A DNA stretch of 64,000 nt from Albifimbria verrucaria (taxonomy: Eukaryota > Ascomycota > Sordariomycetes > Hypocreales > Stachybotryaceae): contig JAHREC010000018.1 in the NCBI GenBank assembly GCA_020081605.1, forward strand, positions 4,898,001-4,962,000, written 5' to 3'. Under the pieces are notes generated by a model. That model had not been told where the DNA came from. It saw only the letters and a program-made list of their open reading frames with translations, and ran no database searches. The position numbers and the translations under genes are program-made. Position 1 is the first letter of the stretch; each line of letters opens with the position of its first letter. Shown here piece by piece: positions 19,997 to 31,478 of this stretch.

Positions 19997-22900
19997 CTAC
20001 CGGTCTTTCTTCCCCTTCTTTGCCTTCTTGTGCGGCTTGTCACCAAATGTCTCCTCGTAGATCTCTGCTGCTGTGGGCCCGGCCTTTCTCTTTTGCTTCG
20101 CTGACTTGACACTGACGACAGGATTTGATTTGCCTGATTTTGTGCTGTTTAGAACCTGCTTCTCTGCTTCCTCCATGCTGGGGCATCACCCTCAATCTCG
20201 TATCTGGACTTTGGTTAGCTACTTGTACAATAGTTCATCAAATTGTAATGTAGAGTAAACTTACTGGTCAAGGGGCAGAGAGTCGATGAGCTCTTTTGCT
20301 TCTCTCGCAGTGCCTTCAGAGCCTCATCACCACCCGCCTCAAGCTCGTCATCCAAAGAAGTCTCCAGTGGCGCATAGCGCTCGTCCACAACTTCGTCATC
20401 ATGCACACCACTGGCGTTCGCACGGCTGACTCCAATGGGGGCAGTTGAAGGCATATCTGCTGAAACCGCCGCGGTGACAAGCGATCCGAAGTGTGAAGTG
20501 ACCTTTCGGAGAATCTTGATGAACATCGCCAGGAGTTGCGAGGAAGGCAAGGAAAGCTCCTGTGTCACAATATCCATATCCTTGTGTTGCAGTCCAATGG
20601 CGAGGAGAATGCATTGCTGGACTCCCGTCAACTTAATGTCGGATTTTAATCGGCCAGTGAAGTAGAGGTTCGCAATCGTAGGGATAAGGTCCAGGATGAC
20701 ATGGTAGTCAAGCATGTTGTTGGCATAAGACTCCAATCGCTTCAGGTCAAATGGTGACATCAACCTGTCCAGCTCTGTCTTGTCTAATGATGAGATGTCG
20801 GTGGCATCAAGCTGCGCGCCCGCATTTGCTGACTCGTCGATACTCAGAGCTGTGATGGCCGGGAACTCCCGGAACTGGTAGGATAACAGCGACAAGAATC
20901 GCTTGTGGAAGTCTCGAGAGAAGGCTCCAAGCCACATCCTGTCGTCGCTGTTCTCCAAAGCCCTCAACATAACACAGGTGTGTTCACCGGTAAGGTCGTT
21001 GGCTGTCTGTCGCAGATACACTGGCGAGAAGGAGGCACGCTTCCAGAACTTGTGCAGATTGGGGTCAGACCGTAGCTGACACCAATGTAGTCCAGCTTCT
21101 CTGGCTTCTTTGCCACAGCTTGGCGAACAGGGGAGGTGTCTTCTTAGGATCTCTGTCCAGAAGGTTCTCCTCGGTAAGTGTCGTCTTTGACAATTCTGCA
21201 TCAGTCGCCCGGCGCATTGTCTCCTCCATCATCTGATCGTCATCCTCAGAAAGGTTGGCAAAGCGACCCTCGTAGTAGTTGACCAGAAGTTCCAACGCCT
21301 TGGTGCCATAACCCATCGAGACATATTCAGGGTTCGTCGCAATGCGAACGACACGAGCACCAGATAATGAGGCAAAGTCCTCGTCTTGGAACTGCTGACT
21401 AACGAGCCAGGGATCAAATCACCATGCGGCCTTTGGCCTCGGCTCAAGCTGTTCAGGACACTTTGTCGGCTAATCTTACCTTCCAAGGCGACCTGAATCA
21501 CGCAGAGTGGTTCTGGCAGCTTTCCGGTGTTCTCAGAAGTAGGTGGGACCAGAACGAACAGCTCGTGTGCTGGTGCATCACTCATGAGCTGCAAGTCGTC
21601 AGGTGAGTTTTTGTAGTGGCTGGCAACGTACAATGCCACCATCTGTTGAAGGAACTTTTCGGGGACAGGGTGGAACGAGAAGAGAGCGTCGCGGTTCACG
21701 TTCAGCAGCTCGCACTGAGTAGGGTCAGGGCATCCCTGAATGCTGGTCTTGGCTCGTGGCAGAGTTGCGTCCAGGCAAAGCAGCTTGTTCAGCCACTTCT
21801 CTACTGAATCACCGACGCCATAACGGATGGGCTCTGCCAGGGTAATCTCACGCAGTTTCCTGCTAACCTGGAACTCTTCCTTGGAAGCCTTTCCAGTAGA
21901 GCGGTCAGCGACTTGGGTGTCGCCGTTGCTTCCGTTAGCAGCTCTGGACTGCTCTCTCAGCTGCTTAATCAGCTTCAGCGAGAGCGACCTGCCAGTTCCC
22001 TCATAACCGTTGATAGTCGACGCCATGAAAACCAGGTAGGGGCCCATGAGCTTTCGGACCAGAGGGAGAGGAATAGCAGCAGCCTCATCGATGACGAGGA
22101 GCTCTGCTTGTCCCAGGACGTGCGCATCCTGAGGTCGGATGTACTGGATGGTCTGGCGGTGCTGCCTGTGAATGTTGACACGGACGATGGCCTTGTTGAA
22201 ATCGGGGTTTGTGCTCTGAATAATGGAGTAGTCGGCGTGATCCGCATAGCCAAGGGCGTCAAAGCCCTTGAAAATAAACTCAAACAAGGTCTTCAAGTTT
22301 TCGGGAGATGGCGAGGTAATGAAGATGTTGCTGTATCCGTACGCGACAGCCGCTGCAACTGCAACACCCAACGCCGCAGACTTTCCTCGACCTCGAGCCG
22401 CGGTCAGCGCAACTGTGCTGCGCAGGGTCTTCTCCGCAATAGCCTCGGTGAACGTGAGGAGCGCCTTGGCCTGGTCCACGGTCTTGGCAAGCGAAATCAG
22501 TGATCCGACTGGCTCGCGCTCGCGGTTGTCGTCCTTGATCGCCTCCAGTTCGACTTGCTGAGGAGTCCTGGGCTGGTCCAAGTCTGGGGAGGCAGCGCCT
22601 TAACGTCCTTTCCACCGGAGATGGGCAAAACGTTCATCTCATCGTCGATGACGAGACAAGAGTCGCAGCTTCCAAGAGACAGAATGAAGCGCTCGTTGAA
22701 TCGTGCAACGACATCGGCATGCGCTTCGGTTCGGTATCTCGAGTGTACATCCATAGAGAGGTTGTAGAGCTGTCGAAGACTGTTCATGCCCTTCAACAGC
22801 ATGATGACCAAACCGCCACCCTCAACCGTCTCGATCGTTCGCGCCAAAATGTTAGGAGTAATGGCCTCGAAATCCTGAAGAATGCACAGTCCAAATGTCT

Positions 22901-23364
22901 GACCCAGGATCTTGTCGGTCTCCTTGTAGTATGTGTATCGGATGTTGTGGAGAGAGACGAAGAGTTCGAAGGCGTCCTCGGAGTTGGCTTCTCGAATGCC
23001 TCGCTTGATTTCCTTCTTGATTTTTTCCTCCCGCTTCTTGCGATGACTGATAGTCGCCCAAGTCAGTATACCTGTTTAAGCAGCCGCGTCGCAAGCAATC
23101 CTCACCTGGTGAAGCCAAGCAGCTTGTTCTTGTAAGCCCACAGAACCGACTTGTTCTGCTTCATCTCCGTCCTGGTCATCAAGAAGTGCAGGTTCACGAT
23201 GACATCCTTGGGATGGTCGCCCACCACGACGAAAAAGCTTCTCTTCTTTTCCTGGACGCCATTGCGAATGAGCGAAAAGATTCGCGGATCACTGGGGTAA
23301 GTGTCAGTAAGTATTGCTCCTAAGAGACGAGCGACTCGTTTACTCACGCCTCCTTTTGCGGCAT
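19997..23364 (-). CDS. KRE33: RNA cytidine acetyltransferase Kre33/NAT10
   Basis: Nucleolar ATP-dependent enzyme that makes N4-acetylcytidine in 18S rRNA and, with an adaptor, in tRNA-Ser/Leu; essential in yeast. Exon 1 encodes MPQKEA, and introns lie at 23292-23347, 23047-23105 and 20204-20264. The N-terminal TmcA/DUF1726 part has RNGVQEKKRSFFVVVGDHPK. The helicase module has a Walker A, LTAARGRGKSAALG (about 22380), and VIDEAAAIPLPLVRKL. The GNAT acetyl-CoA site is GARVVRIATNPEYVSMGYG (about 21340), and the C-terminus is Lys-rich. The frame breaks six times: G4 at 22586-22589, about 21408, about 21111, G4 at 21061-21064, T4 at 20294-20297, and about 20173. Adding one base at each gives 1065 residues, against about 1056 in yeast. 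An essential single-copy gene with six frame breaks argues strongly for read errors. Confidence 0.93.
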
Positions 23365-24073
23365 CTTGAAAGCGTGGCCGAAGAATCAATGGGCTTCGCA
23401 ATGTGATGGCGCACTCCAGATGCGATGCCCGTCAAGAAGGTGGGACGCCAAAGCTACAAAAATCCAAAATTTCGGCGGGCCCAGCAATTACTGCCGGGCG
23501 GTGAAAACTTAGCGTGCCATCTTGGTGGGGGCCCACACCGGCACACTTCCTCAGCCTCACCGAGCCACACCGGCCGATCAGCTTCACATACAACTTGTCA
23601 TATCTAGTATGTAGGTATCTACCTATGTTGCATAGGTAGGTATGTACTATAACCGGGCAAAAGAAAGAAAGAAAGAAAGAAAGAAAAAGGGATAGATTTA
23701 ATTTTACTAACGACAAAGCTTTGCCCTATGTGTACAGTACATATATTAACAAGCTTCTATATCTTACAGGTTGCCTTCAGCAGGCGCAGGCTGGTGGACT
23801 GGGCAAACTGGACGCATTCACTCACTGGTGCTGCATTCCCGAACCAACCGTTGCAAGATCCAGATCATGTCTAATGCAAGGATGATTGTTACCTGCGCGA
23901 GTCTATGGAACAGTTGAGAAACGCGAAGCGCAATGAATGCCCAGTCCAACCCGAAAATCAGCCACTGCCATGCTAAAGACACCACCAAACAAAATGACAG
24001 ACCATCAGATGCATGTGAGGACAAATGGAAAGACCCCAGCAGCCTCTCTATCTTGAAACGTCTTGGACATCCC
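23365..24073. other. Intergenic with GAAA microsatellite
   Basis: Promoter of KRE33 and 3' flank of the mS38 gene. A (GAAA)n tract of about 28 bp lies at 23660-23687, and TAGGTA/ACCTA reiterations occur just before it (23608-23645). No gene. Confidence 0.6.
23660..23687. repeat. (GAAA)n microsatellite
   Basis: About six perfect GAAA units followed by AAAGG; simple sequence in the KRE33 upstream region. Confidence 0.85.
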
Positions 24074-25148
24074 TTATGTCCTATCCAGCTTGCGACGAAG
24101 GTTCCTCGTTCGCTTCATCAGCTTCTTATACTTCTTCTTCTTCATCTTGAGCTTTCGTTGTCTCTTAACGCTGATGGCGTGCATGTCCTGTCGGCGGCGC
24201 GCATCCTCAAATCGCAGTTGTCGCTGAGCCATGCGTTCCAGGAAGCTTCGAGGTCGGTCATTCTGGATAATGCGTGGGCTGTGGGCCACGATGCGGACCT
24301 GTCCATCGACGTCGGTGGACTCCTCGATGGTGAACATGGCCTTGTAGACTCGGTGGTGAGGCGTGTCCTCAGCGGCATCAGCCTCAACGGCCGCACCGTC
24401 CATGTCCGTAACAGCCTGGGGTTGGGGCAGCGGGGAGGGCGGAAGGGGAAGAAGTCGCCGGACATGGCGTCGACCTGGAGATACAGGCTGGACTCTGTGC
24501 CATCAATGTTCTTGAACTCGAGCTTGTGCATGCCGTCGCTCAATCCATCATCTTGGTGTCCGCCGAGGGTCATCTGAGCCATGGGTCCCTCCAGCTGGTC
24601 GATGGTGCTAGACAGGGTCGATGTGGTCTCGGAGATCTTGCTCGATTTTGAACGAGGAGCGAAAATGGAGGCGAAGTGCTCGTCGGACACCGCCCTAGGC
24701 ATCGTCTCGGTGACAGAGATGGGTCGGTGTAAAGAGAAGAAGCTAGACAGACCAAGGGCTGCTGCAACGTTAGCTATGCTTCGTGGATGGGACCACGGTT
24801 AAAACTCACCCGCCTGAGAAATGTGGTGTGTGTTGGGTACGCTGGGGAGGTTGCTGAAGGAGGACGCAGCCTTTGCGATCCATCCTTGTTCTTTCGTTTC
24901 CTGCTCTCGCTGCCCGCCTTGCCGTCTCTTCGCGCCGCCGGCGAGGCTGTGACCGACTGGCCAGCGGCTACATCGTTAGCCCCGTTGTCGGATCTCGAGG
25001 GCTTGGATGAGGAACATCGTCGCTGGTGTCCACGAACGAAGATCGGGGCGGAGGCTGCGACAGCCTTGGGCGCAGAGGGTGCGAGGCAAGACACCAGGCT
25101 GGCCTGGGGCCCCGAAGACACCACGCGCCGCACAGATGAAGGCAACAT
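24074..25148 (-). CDS. COX24: Mitochondrial small-subunit ribosomal protein mS38 (COX24/AURKAIP1 family)
   Basis: Component of the mitochondrial ribosomal small subunit; in yeast Cox24 also supports mitochondrial mRNA processing and translation. The N-terminus (MLPSSVRRVVSSGPQ) is Arg/Ser-rich without acidic residues, a mitochondrial presequence. Midway is SSFFSLHRPISVTETMPRAV, a conserved fungal segment. The C-terminus carries the family signature: VKRQRKLKMKKKKYKKLMKR then TRNLRRKLDRT. One intron, 24762-24809. Two frame breaks: around 24855-24875 in exon 1 and the G4 run at 24432-24435. With one base each the protein is 342 residues. The signature domain makes the family secure; the exact start is the first ATG upstream of the presequence. 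Confidence 0.88.
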
Positions 25149-26014
25149 AGTGTCGCCCGGTGTGCTGACGAGCTGATGGCGTCAGAAAGGGGAGAGGGAG
25201 GGAGGAGGGGTTGTTTTGAGGGTCAGGGCGAATCCTGATGATGTCGGAGATGCTCAGTCAAAACCCGGATTTGGCCGCAGGTCGGTAAACGGTGCAAGGC
25301 TCGGCAGGCGAGGCGCTAACAGGTGCACGTGCGGCCTCAGGCAGAAACAGGTAGGTATTGCACAATGAGCACCCTTCCACCAGCTTCCTGATTCATGCAC
25401 GGTGCTTCCCAGACCCGTCTTATTGATGATCTGGCCGAAGTAAACGCAAATAATTAATTAAGACTGTGTTGCTTTCAACTATTCTGCCGTCTTTATTTTG
25501 GATTCCCTCTGCATGATTCGCCCTGGGGCTGAGTAAGGTAAGCGCACGCCTCAGATGAGCGAAACACCCTCTGTCACTCCACTTCAAGATAGCACACATG
25601 ACTCTTGAGCTGGTCACATGTTGCCATGTGAGAGAATGTAATTCACCAGCCACCTCTTGGCCACGTATTTCAAACATAATGTGTCATGGAGACGTCTAGT
25701 CTTCTAGAAATAATATTCTTTGAAATAATTGTTGCTGTGAAGGGACCTGCTTTTTGGTATATTGAGACCAATTGGGTACACTCTATGAAACCTCAAAAAT
25801 TACTCAGAACGCAACTGCCAAGTTCTATGGCAATTCCCTTGACCAAAAGACACTCAGATCTAAGTTCCTCTATCTCAACGGCCCTCTTGAGACTCCGTCT
25901 ATCGTTTTTTTTTTTATGGCCACAATCATGTTGGCCTCGTCTGCAAAGTGAAACCCAGTGTCATGTATGAATCTAATGAGATTATACAAACAGCTGCGTC
26001 ATCTCATGAAGAAT
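25149..26014. other. Intergenic, no gene recognised
   Basis: Promoter of the mS38 gene and 3' flank of SYM1. 25680-25990 is A+T-rich with a T10 run at about 25904-25914. Nothing else seen. Confidence 0.5.
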
Positions 26015-26673
26015 CTACTGGCTGTTGACCCAGCTCAGGTAGGAGTTCCAGCCAATGGAGATGACATTGGCAAACAAAACACGATGTGGCAGCGGGACGT
26101 AGGTAAAGTTGACCATCTGGACAAACGGCCAGATCATCCAGTTGGTCTTGAGCGCAGACCACCAAGTCTTCTCGAGGCGCTGCTTCGCGCTGGCGCCCTC
26201 CATCGTGGCCATGCTGCTCAGGAACACGCCGATCATGACGGGTGCGAAGAGACCTTGGTCGCAGGCAACGCGGGCCAGGGTCTCCATGCGCTTGTTCCTG
26301 AAGGTGACATTGCGTGCAAGGAATCCGAACCATGTGGTGGCCACGGGGCCGAAGACGACTTGAGGAGCACATTAGCATTAAAGATACAATGGTGGTGAGG
26401 GTGCGGGCGCCAGGAGAAACTCACAGCCACCATAGAGGGCCATTCGCCCAGTTCGGGTCAAGTCATGGCTCTTGATGCCCTTCTTCTCAACAAGCTGCTG
26501 GGCAGTAATGTCACCCGTCGCAAAAGAACCGCCGTCGTCACGCTCTGTGTCAGGAGCGGACGGGCAGCCAGACGGGCATTGTACCTTTGAGGCAAGTTAG
26601 CAATGTCGTATTTTCAGACGGGGCTGTGATGAAGCGGCTGCATCATGACGTACCAGCGAAGGAAGGCAACCAT
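26015..26673 (-). CDS. SYM1: Sym1, Mpv17/PMP22-family inner-membrane protein
   Basis: Small four-helix protein of the mitochondrial inner membrane; yeast Sym1 forms a channel and is needed for growth on ethanol at high temperature. Three exons (26673-26654, 26584-26425, 26358-26015) with introns of 69 and 66 bp. Visible family features: [55 protein letters not shown], and the C-terminal W-x4[21 protein letters not shown]7-WNSYLSW. One frame break in the A4 run at 26522-26525; with it filled the protein is 174 residues, the normal length. Confident family call. Confidence 0.9.
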
Positions 26674-27766
26674 TGTGGCAGCAATTCAGGGACTAGGCAC
26701 GAATTCAAAATAGAAAAAAAACCCGACTTTTGAGTTGATCTAGTGTCCGAGCGAAATGCTGGAAGGTTGCTTGGAGGAGCCTTGTGGTGACGGCTCGGAA
26801 CTCAAAAGGATCGCCGTTGCTTATCAAAGAGCGTCGTTGGAACTGAGTTGACCCAAGAGTCGATTAGCTATCAGGTCCGATACCGCGAAGTCCACTAGCT
26901 GTAGGTGGTTAAGGGGATGGAGAGAACCAACATTCAAGCAATCACAGTTCGAGAGATGGAAGCAGGAGAAAGAGAAGAAAAATGAAAATTCCGATCAATG
27001 AGCGATGATGCTAGCAACAAAACCGCACGCAAATGAACGAGTCAGGCAAGCACAAGAACTGGGAGAAGAAGAAAAAAACTTGATGTTCTGACGGTGAGAC
27101 TCTAGGGGACAGGAGGCCAGGCTGATGCTGCTGTCTGGCGCTGCCGCTGCCGCTGCTACTGCTGGAACCCCACGAGGGTGGCTGATCCGGTGACCTGGGA
27201 AATTTTCTTGGGGTAAATCTCGCTAAAACCATGATCCGGGGTTTTAGTGCACAGGCACCTTACAAGCCTCCCCTGAGAGGGACCCTGTGAAGAAGGCTCT
27301 AGTCAATTTGGGGCGCATTCATAGTGAGACTGACTATTACAACCAGGGGTGCTTTATTGAGGTCCCGGATGCAACCATCAACGCTTGCCATGACTGCTAC
27401 CCTATATTGAGTCACGACTACGCCATGCCGTTCAGTAAATCCCAAGTTGGCGGCCAAATATTCCTGGCGCCTGACGAATCATCTGGCTGCTCTGTCAGGT
27501 AGATAACTACTGAGGACAATATGTGACTATGTTGTGGTCAAAAGCACAGCACATACGTCGTCACGTCTCATACGTCTCAACGCCACGTTCTAATCAATGT
27601 GAATAAGTTATGCTTGCCATTAAGGTACAACTACCACCTTAAGTAGAACCTACAGGTAAAAACTCCACGTACAATCAACATGCCGTGCTAATGTATGTAC
27701 AACTATTTTATGGTATGTTCCTCGTAACCTGCGAGAATCTTAATTACCTGGTCATAATCATCACCC
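26674..27766. other. Intergenic, no gene recognised
   Basis: Promoter side of SYM1 and 3' flank of the Mug190-like gene. Short chance frames only (27011-27232 minus, 27287-27502 plus). No repeats. Confidence 0.45.
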
Positions 27767-30700
27767 CTAAGCCTCCGTCTCAATCCCACCACCTTTGCCC
27801 CGTTTATCAAAGACACTGGTAACGCTGCCTTCCACTTGGCTAATTTTGTGCTTCACCCATTTGGCCGTGCGAGGAATCTGCCCGCTGGTTAGTGGCTGCT
27901 AACTTAAGGACCAGTCGCATCATCTGGTAGACTCACCTTCCACTGCATGACACCGCGATGCTGCCGATGCAGCGTCTTGTCGCGCTTCTTATAGTCCCGG
28001 ATCTTGTCGATGGGTCCTTGCTTGTTCTCGGCACTGCCGTCGGGGATGCTGTCGTGACCATCGTCCGAGTCGTCGTCGGACGAATCGCTATCGCTCGACT
28101 CTTGCGCATCTACTATGCCCGCCTTCTTTTGCATCTCGTCCTGGTCAAGGTTGTCCCGCGCGGTATCGATAACCTCAACAACATCCCTCAAGTGTTGGTT
28201 GCCACTGGCCCAGCCCGAATGGGCACTTCCCTACAACCACCTCGTCAGTATCTGTTCAGATAATCCGCATAACTGTATCAGCTCGGCTTACCATTCCGGC
28301 CCAAAATGTGAACTTGAGTTTGAGGGTTCCGATTCTTTCTCCTGCCTCCTCCAAGCAATTGCTCCGAGCCCGCTTGATATCGCCCTTCCAAATGGGCAGT
28401 TCAACCTCTTGCTCCTCCTCGTCTGGAATGTCCTTGAGCCAAAGTATGCTAAATCCTCGGACATCATCTCTCAGAGCACTTTTCTCCTTGAATGCTATGG
28501 ACAGGAGCTGGCGTATCTCTTCTGCACCGCAAGTCGAAGGGTTCGGTCTTTCTTGGTGCGCCAAGTCTTCTTGTCACCTTGCGCGTACATTTTGCCCGAG
28601 CTGATGTTTGTTTTCAACTTGAGCTTGGCTGTCTTGAGCTCATCAGGGCAGTCCAGGCAGGTAATTGTAGGCTGGACCTCCAAGGTTCCGAGTTCCCAAC
28701 CCAAGAGACTGGGGGTGCTTGAAGCTGCACACTGCGCCATACCATGGAGATCCTAATCCTGCCATGGCCAATGCCGCCTGTCAAAGGATAATAACCCATT
28801 ACCTGCGAGCGCTCCTTGAAGACCTCATGCAAGGGGAAGTGCACCATTCCAAGCAAGGCATCGTCCTCATGGATCCTTGCATCCCGAACAGCAACAAATA
28901 CCTCGCAGTCTCGCCAATCTCTAATAAATCTTTCGCAGCCTGCGTTGTAGAATGGTTTGGAGTTTTGTGGCTTTGTTCTCGTCTTGAAAGTCTTTCGGTG
29001 GTTGATGATGATATTGCAGTACGCGCTTGGAAGCCCATCGCCTGTCTCCTCCTCGTCGCTCGCTTCTGCGTCCTTTTCTGCACTCTGTTTGTTGAGTCGT
29101 CCCAGCTCAAGGCCAACAATGTTATGGATTTGCAAACTGAAGATGCCACTGGGATAACCATCTGGAGGTGGTGCCGAAATGATCATGGCGTCCTGCTCCT
29201 TCTTCAATTCCTGTGCTCTTTGCTGCTCCAATTCGCTTTCATCCCGCTCGTTACGGCCCTCCTTGATCATCGATTCGCGGAGCTTTCGTTCAGTTAGATT
29301 GTTCACCTTTTCGCGTAACTGCTCCATTGAGCGGACCTCAGGGTCGTAAGACTGTTTTTCAAACTGGCATTTTTGCAGACGGGTTTTTGAATAGTAGCCC
29401 ACACTCCATTCGAGTTTGCCAGGCATGTTATCGCCGGCCTTGAGGGCACGGAAGCCATCGGTTCTGTGCCACATCTTGCCGTTTGAATTTTCATTTTCAT
29501 GAGTTCCTTCAAGCTGACCTCAATTCGGCCAAGGTCGTCATCGGCAGAGAATCGGTCTGAGTCCCAAAGCTGTACACGAAGCCTTTCATCGATGTCAAGT
29601 TCCTCGGGCGTAACTAACAAGAAACATGTCTCGTCCCAACAAGGCTCCATCTCTGCATCCAGGACCCGAGTGCTCCAGAGCACCTTTCCGAACTTTGCCC
29701 AGCCCACAGATACATAGGGATCCGACTTGCCTTCTTTGAGGAGCGGCACACCTGAATCTGCGATTTTGAAGTCATAGCCTCGCTTGATGTTGATCATAAG
29801 CACACCCTTCGCGTTGGTGTCTTTCTTGAAGTCGTCACCAGCGAGCATGTCTTTGAGGTCCAGTGTGAGACTCTTCGGCGCAACATACTCTGACATGGCT
29901 GCGTCAACTGATGACTGCACAAAGTTGCTGATGAAAGGTACGTCCATGATGTTTAAACCGCGTTTGCTGATGGGTGTGCAGCTAAGGCTCACCTTGGGCT
30001 GGCCCAGGAATGTCAGAGTGCAGAGTCCAAAGAAAGGAGGGTCAGGAGTCAACTGGAGCCGCATTCTCATTGTCCCAACCAGTCCCTGGAGATCAACCCA
30101 AACCGGGACCTTGACACTCCCGAGCAAGTAAAATGCAATGTATAAATGCATGTCTTTTGTCCGCTCTTTAAGAGATTTGGAGCTGGATCGTGTTCGATAG
30201 GCAAAGGCCACTTCCATATTGACGAAATCACCTTCCTCCGCTTCCATGCCGTCGGTCACGATTTTTGGGCACCATCAGCTCCAGGGTCACTATCGTTACC
30301 GCTCTCTGCATCACTCGTGGTCGGAGATTTTCCTGCTCCTCTCCACGGATAAGGCGACCGTCTTCCGTTACCGAGGATGCAGCAGCGCCTGTAGGTAGCC
30401 ATCGAACTCCCAAGATGCGAACGGCTTCGCTACCCTGCCCTATGTCATCCACGCTGACCATGCGGATAAACCTAGGAATTGATGCTTGCATAACGTCCTC
30501 AAGCATATCGGCAAGACTGGAAAAGAGGTCGGGGTTGATCAACGGCCACACTGCACCGAGGAGAGAGTTAAGCCATGCTGTGGTTTCCGGCTCATGCTTG
30601 TCTGCAGCTTCGATGATTTGTTGTCGTTGGGCATCCCAGATTTCATCCTGAAAGACATTGTTGACTTTTGTTGCGATCCACCCTCTCACGCCCTGAACCA

Positions 30701-31478
30701 CGGTGAATATAGCAGCACCACTGGCCGCCACCAACAGAGTCCAAATGGGGATGCCGAGAAAGGTAATGCGTTGGCCGTCCACTCGCAACCATCTGTCGAT
30801 CGTAAAAGTAGCTGCGATAATGACGACCGTTCCTACCAAGCCTGCTGTAATGCCACGCTGGCTGATGGTGGCAAGATCATCTCGTAACGCGTCAAAGTCA
30901 GGAGGAGGAAACTTGTTGGTGAGGAAAGAATGGTCATTTTGCAATTGCTTCTTCTCAACCTGCAGCTGATCATCCGACTTGTTCATGCCGACAATGCCGG
31001 TTGAAGAGCGAGTGTTGGGCCCGGAGAGCTCGTCATTGTACTCTATCTCTTTCAGAGCATCGTCGGTAAAGTCGTGAATCTTGACGGGGAGGTGGGTAAC
31101 GGGGTCGGTGACTTCACGATCAGCTCTTTCCATCTTCCTATTCTTCATCTCCTTGACACGCTTCTTGGGATCCAGGTTGCTCGAGCCAATCTGAGACGTA
31201 TCGGTGAGAGGCTGGCCATCTTGATCGTATTTGTCGCCATCTTTGCTATCGTTTGTGTCGATGGTGCTGGCATCCTGGTCTTCCGGCGCGAGCTTGGGTG
31301 ACCGAGACGGTATGTAGCCACTGGCCTCGGTACTAGAAGTGTCGCCAGCCTGGCCGGCAGCGTTTTCCTGTCTCGCAGCCTTCTCACTCCTATACCTGGA
31401 GATGGTGGGGATGGGGTGCTTGGCGCTGTAAGGCCGTTCATGGCGACGCTTATCATCTACATCGTCTCTCCCAGACAT
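27767..31478 (-). CDS. mug190: Mug190/tricalbin-like SMP and C2-domain protein
   Basis: ER membrane protein expected to tether ER to plasma membrane and move lipids, like tricalbins and E-Syts; closest layout is S. pombe Mug190. From the N-terminus MSGRDDVDDKRRHERPYSAK: a disordered region, a membrane hairpin (GLVGTVVIIAATFTIDRWLR, TFLGIPIWTLLVAASGAAIF), then an SMP lipid-binding domain starting TTAWLNSLLGAVWPLINPDL. A first C2 domain follows (LMINIKRGYDFKIADSGVPL, KSDPYVSVGW, QLWDSDRFSADDDLG), then a second C2 (FSLQIHNIVGLELGRL) and an acidic SDSDSSDDDSDDG stretch. Introns 28231-28291 and 27878-27936. Frame breaks at T runs 30328-30331 and 30262-30266, T4 29494-29497, G5 28711-28715 and about 28535. 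Adding five bases gives 1198 residues, the family's length. Confidence 0.85.

Noticed and set aside
26674..27766. Small frames 27011-27232 (minus) and 27287-27502 (plus) as genes
   Set aside because: Under 80 codons, low complexity or no motif, and no splice extension that lengthens them.
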